Source: Gemmatimonadota bacterium (GTDB taxonomy: Bacteria > Gemmatimonadota > Gemmatimonadetes > Gemmatimonadales > Gemmatimonadaceae). From it: 16,123 nucleotides of DNA. The position numbers were made by a program, and so were the translations under genes. This document shows, one piece after another, positions 15,897 through 16,123 of this stretch. The notes beneath the pieces were generated by a model. It did not search any database and was not told the origin of the DNA. It saw nothing but the letters and a program-made list of their open reading frames with translations. The stretch is from assembly GCA_947475795.1 (NCBI GenBank), contig CANJOX010000027.1, forward strand, positions 1 through 16,123. Direction: 5' to 3'. Position 1 is the stretch's first letter. The number at the start of each line of letters is the position of its first letter.

Positions 15897-16061
15897 ATGG
15901 GCAAGCCCACATACCGTCCGCGCAACACCAAGCGAGTCCGCAAGCACGGCTTCCGTGCGCGTATGGAGACGAAGTGGGGCCGTGAGGTTCTCGCCCGTCG
16001 CCGCCGCAAAGGCCGCAAGGTGTTGACCGTCCAGATCCCGTCGAAGTACGCCGGCGCCTGA
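15897..16061 (+). CDS. rpmH: 50S ribosomal protein L34
   Basis: This short, very basic protein of the large ribosomal subunit has 54 residues, slightly longer than the usual 44-50. The start [20 protein letters not shown] and the following RxRM-x7-GR-x-VL-x-RRR-KGR pattern are diagnostic. The C-terminus is extended by IPSKYAGA. The ATG at 15897 is the only sensible start; the Shine-Dalgarno is weak. rnpA follows almost at once, the usual arrangement beside dnaA. Confidence 0.97.
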   Translation: MGKPTYRPRNTKRVRKHGFRARMETKWGREVLARRRRKGRKVLTVQIPSKYAGA

Positions 16062-16071
16062 TAGCCGGTCG

Positions 16072-16123
16072 TTCCCGCGTGCGCAGCGACTGACGCGCGG
16101 GACCGACCTCGAGCGGGTACGTC
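16072..16123 (+). CDS. rnpA: RNase P protein component, 5' fragment
   Basis: Right after rpmH one frame reads FPRAQRLTRGTDLERVR, the expected N-terminus of RnpA, the protein cofactor of RNase P RNA; the gene runs off the window. The position next to rpmH supports the call. This frame has no ATG, GTG or TTG between its upstream stop (16024-16026) and the window end. CTG at 16090 and ACG at 16048 are the only near-cognate candidates noted. I give the start of recognisable similarity, not a proven start codon. Confidence 0.6.

Overview
The window comes from a high-GC Gram-negative bacterium and carries a classic chromosomal origin neighbourhood: rnpA-rpmH transcribed rightward, and dnaA-dnaN transcribed leftward from the other side of the same spacer. 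The lipoproteins, a GWxTD-domain protein, a single type IV pilin and a Hanks-type kinase fit Gemmatimonadota (Gemmatimonas-like). That assignment is an inference from gene content and style; no database search was run.

Left part (1-3200). The 3' end of a UMF1/Atg22-type MFS transporter is followed closely by a membrane-anchored phospholipid acyltransferase, both on the plus strand. Convergent to them are a small DUF4031-like gene and a type IV pilin gene. The pilin gene has a good Shine-Dalgarno sequence and a plausible sigma-54 (-24/-12) promoter.

Centre-left (3197-8592). DNA polymerase I with an intact proofreading domain is translationally coupled (ATGA overlap) to an upstream GWxTD-domain lipoprotein gene, both on the minus strand. 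Divergent from these is a plus-strand run of a soluble Hanks-type Ser/Thr kinase, pyrE, and a reduced methyl-accepting chemotaxis-type protein with no sensor or HAMP domain.

Centre-right (10371-12801). A minus-strand regulator joins a receiver-like N-terminus without the usual phospho-acceptor pattern to an AraC-type HTH. It overlaps the chemotaxis gene tail to tail. Next come RNase P RNA (rnpB, bacterial class A) and its terminator. The 3' arm of that terminator contains the likely ribosome binding site of the lipoprotein gene that follows.

Right part (12822-16123). dnaN and dnaA (minus strand) are separated by a 230 bp spacer holding an AT-rich core between 9-bp inverted repeats. Three 10-bp-phased DnaA-box-like units lie at the dnaA end of that spacer. 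The dnaA-rpmH spacer holds a perfect DnaA box inside a putative dnaA promoter, and a good sigma-70-like promoter for rpmH. The window ends in the first codons of rnpA, whose reading frame has no ATG, GTG or TTG start. I see no CRISPR array, insertion sequence, phage gene or tRNA. This is mainly core genome, and its most interesting signals are regulatory.
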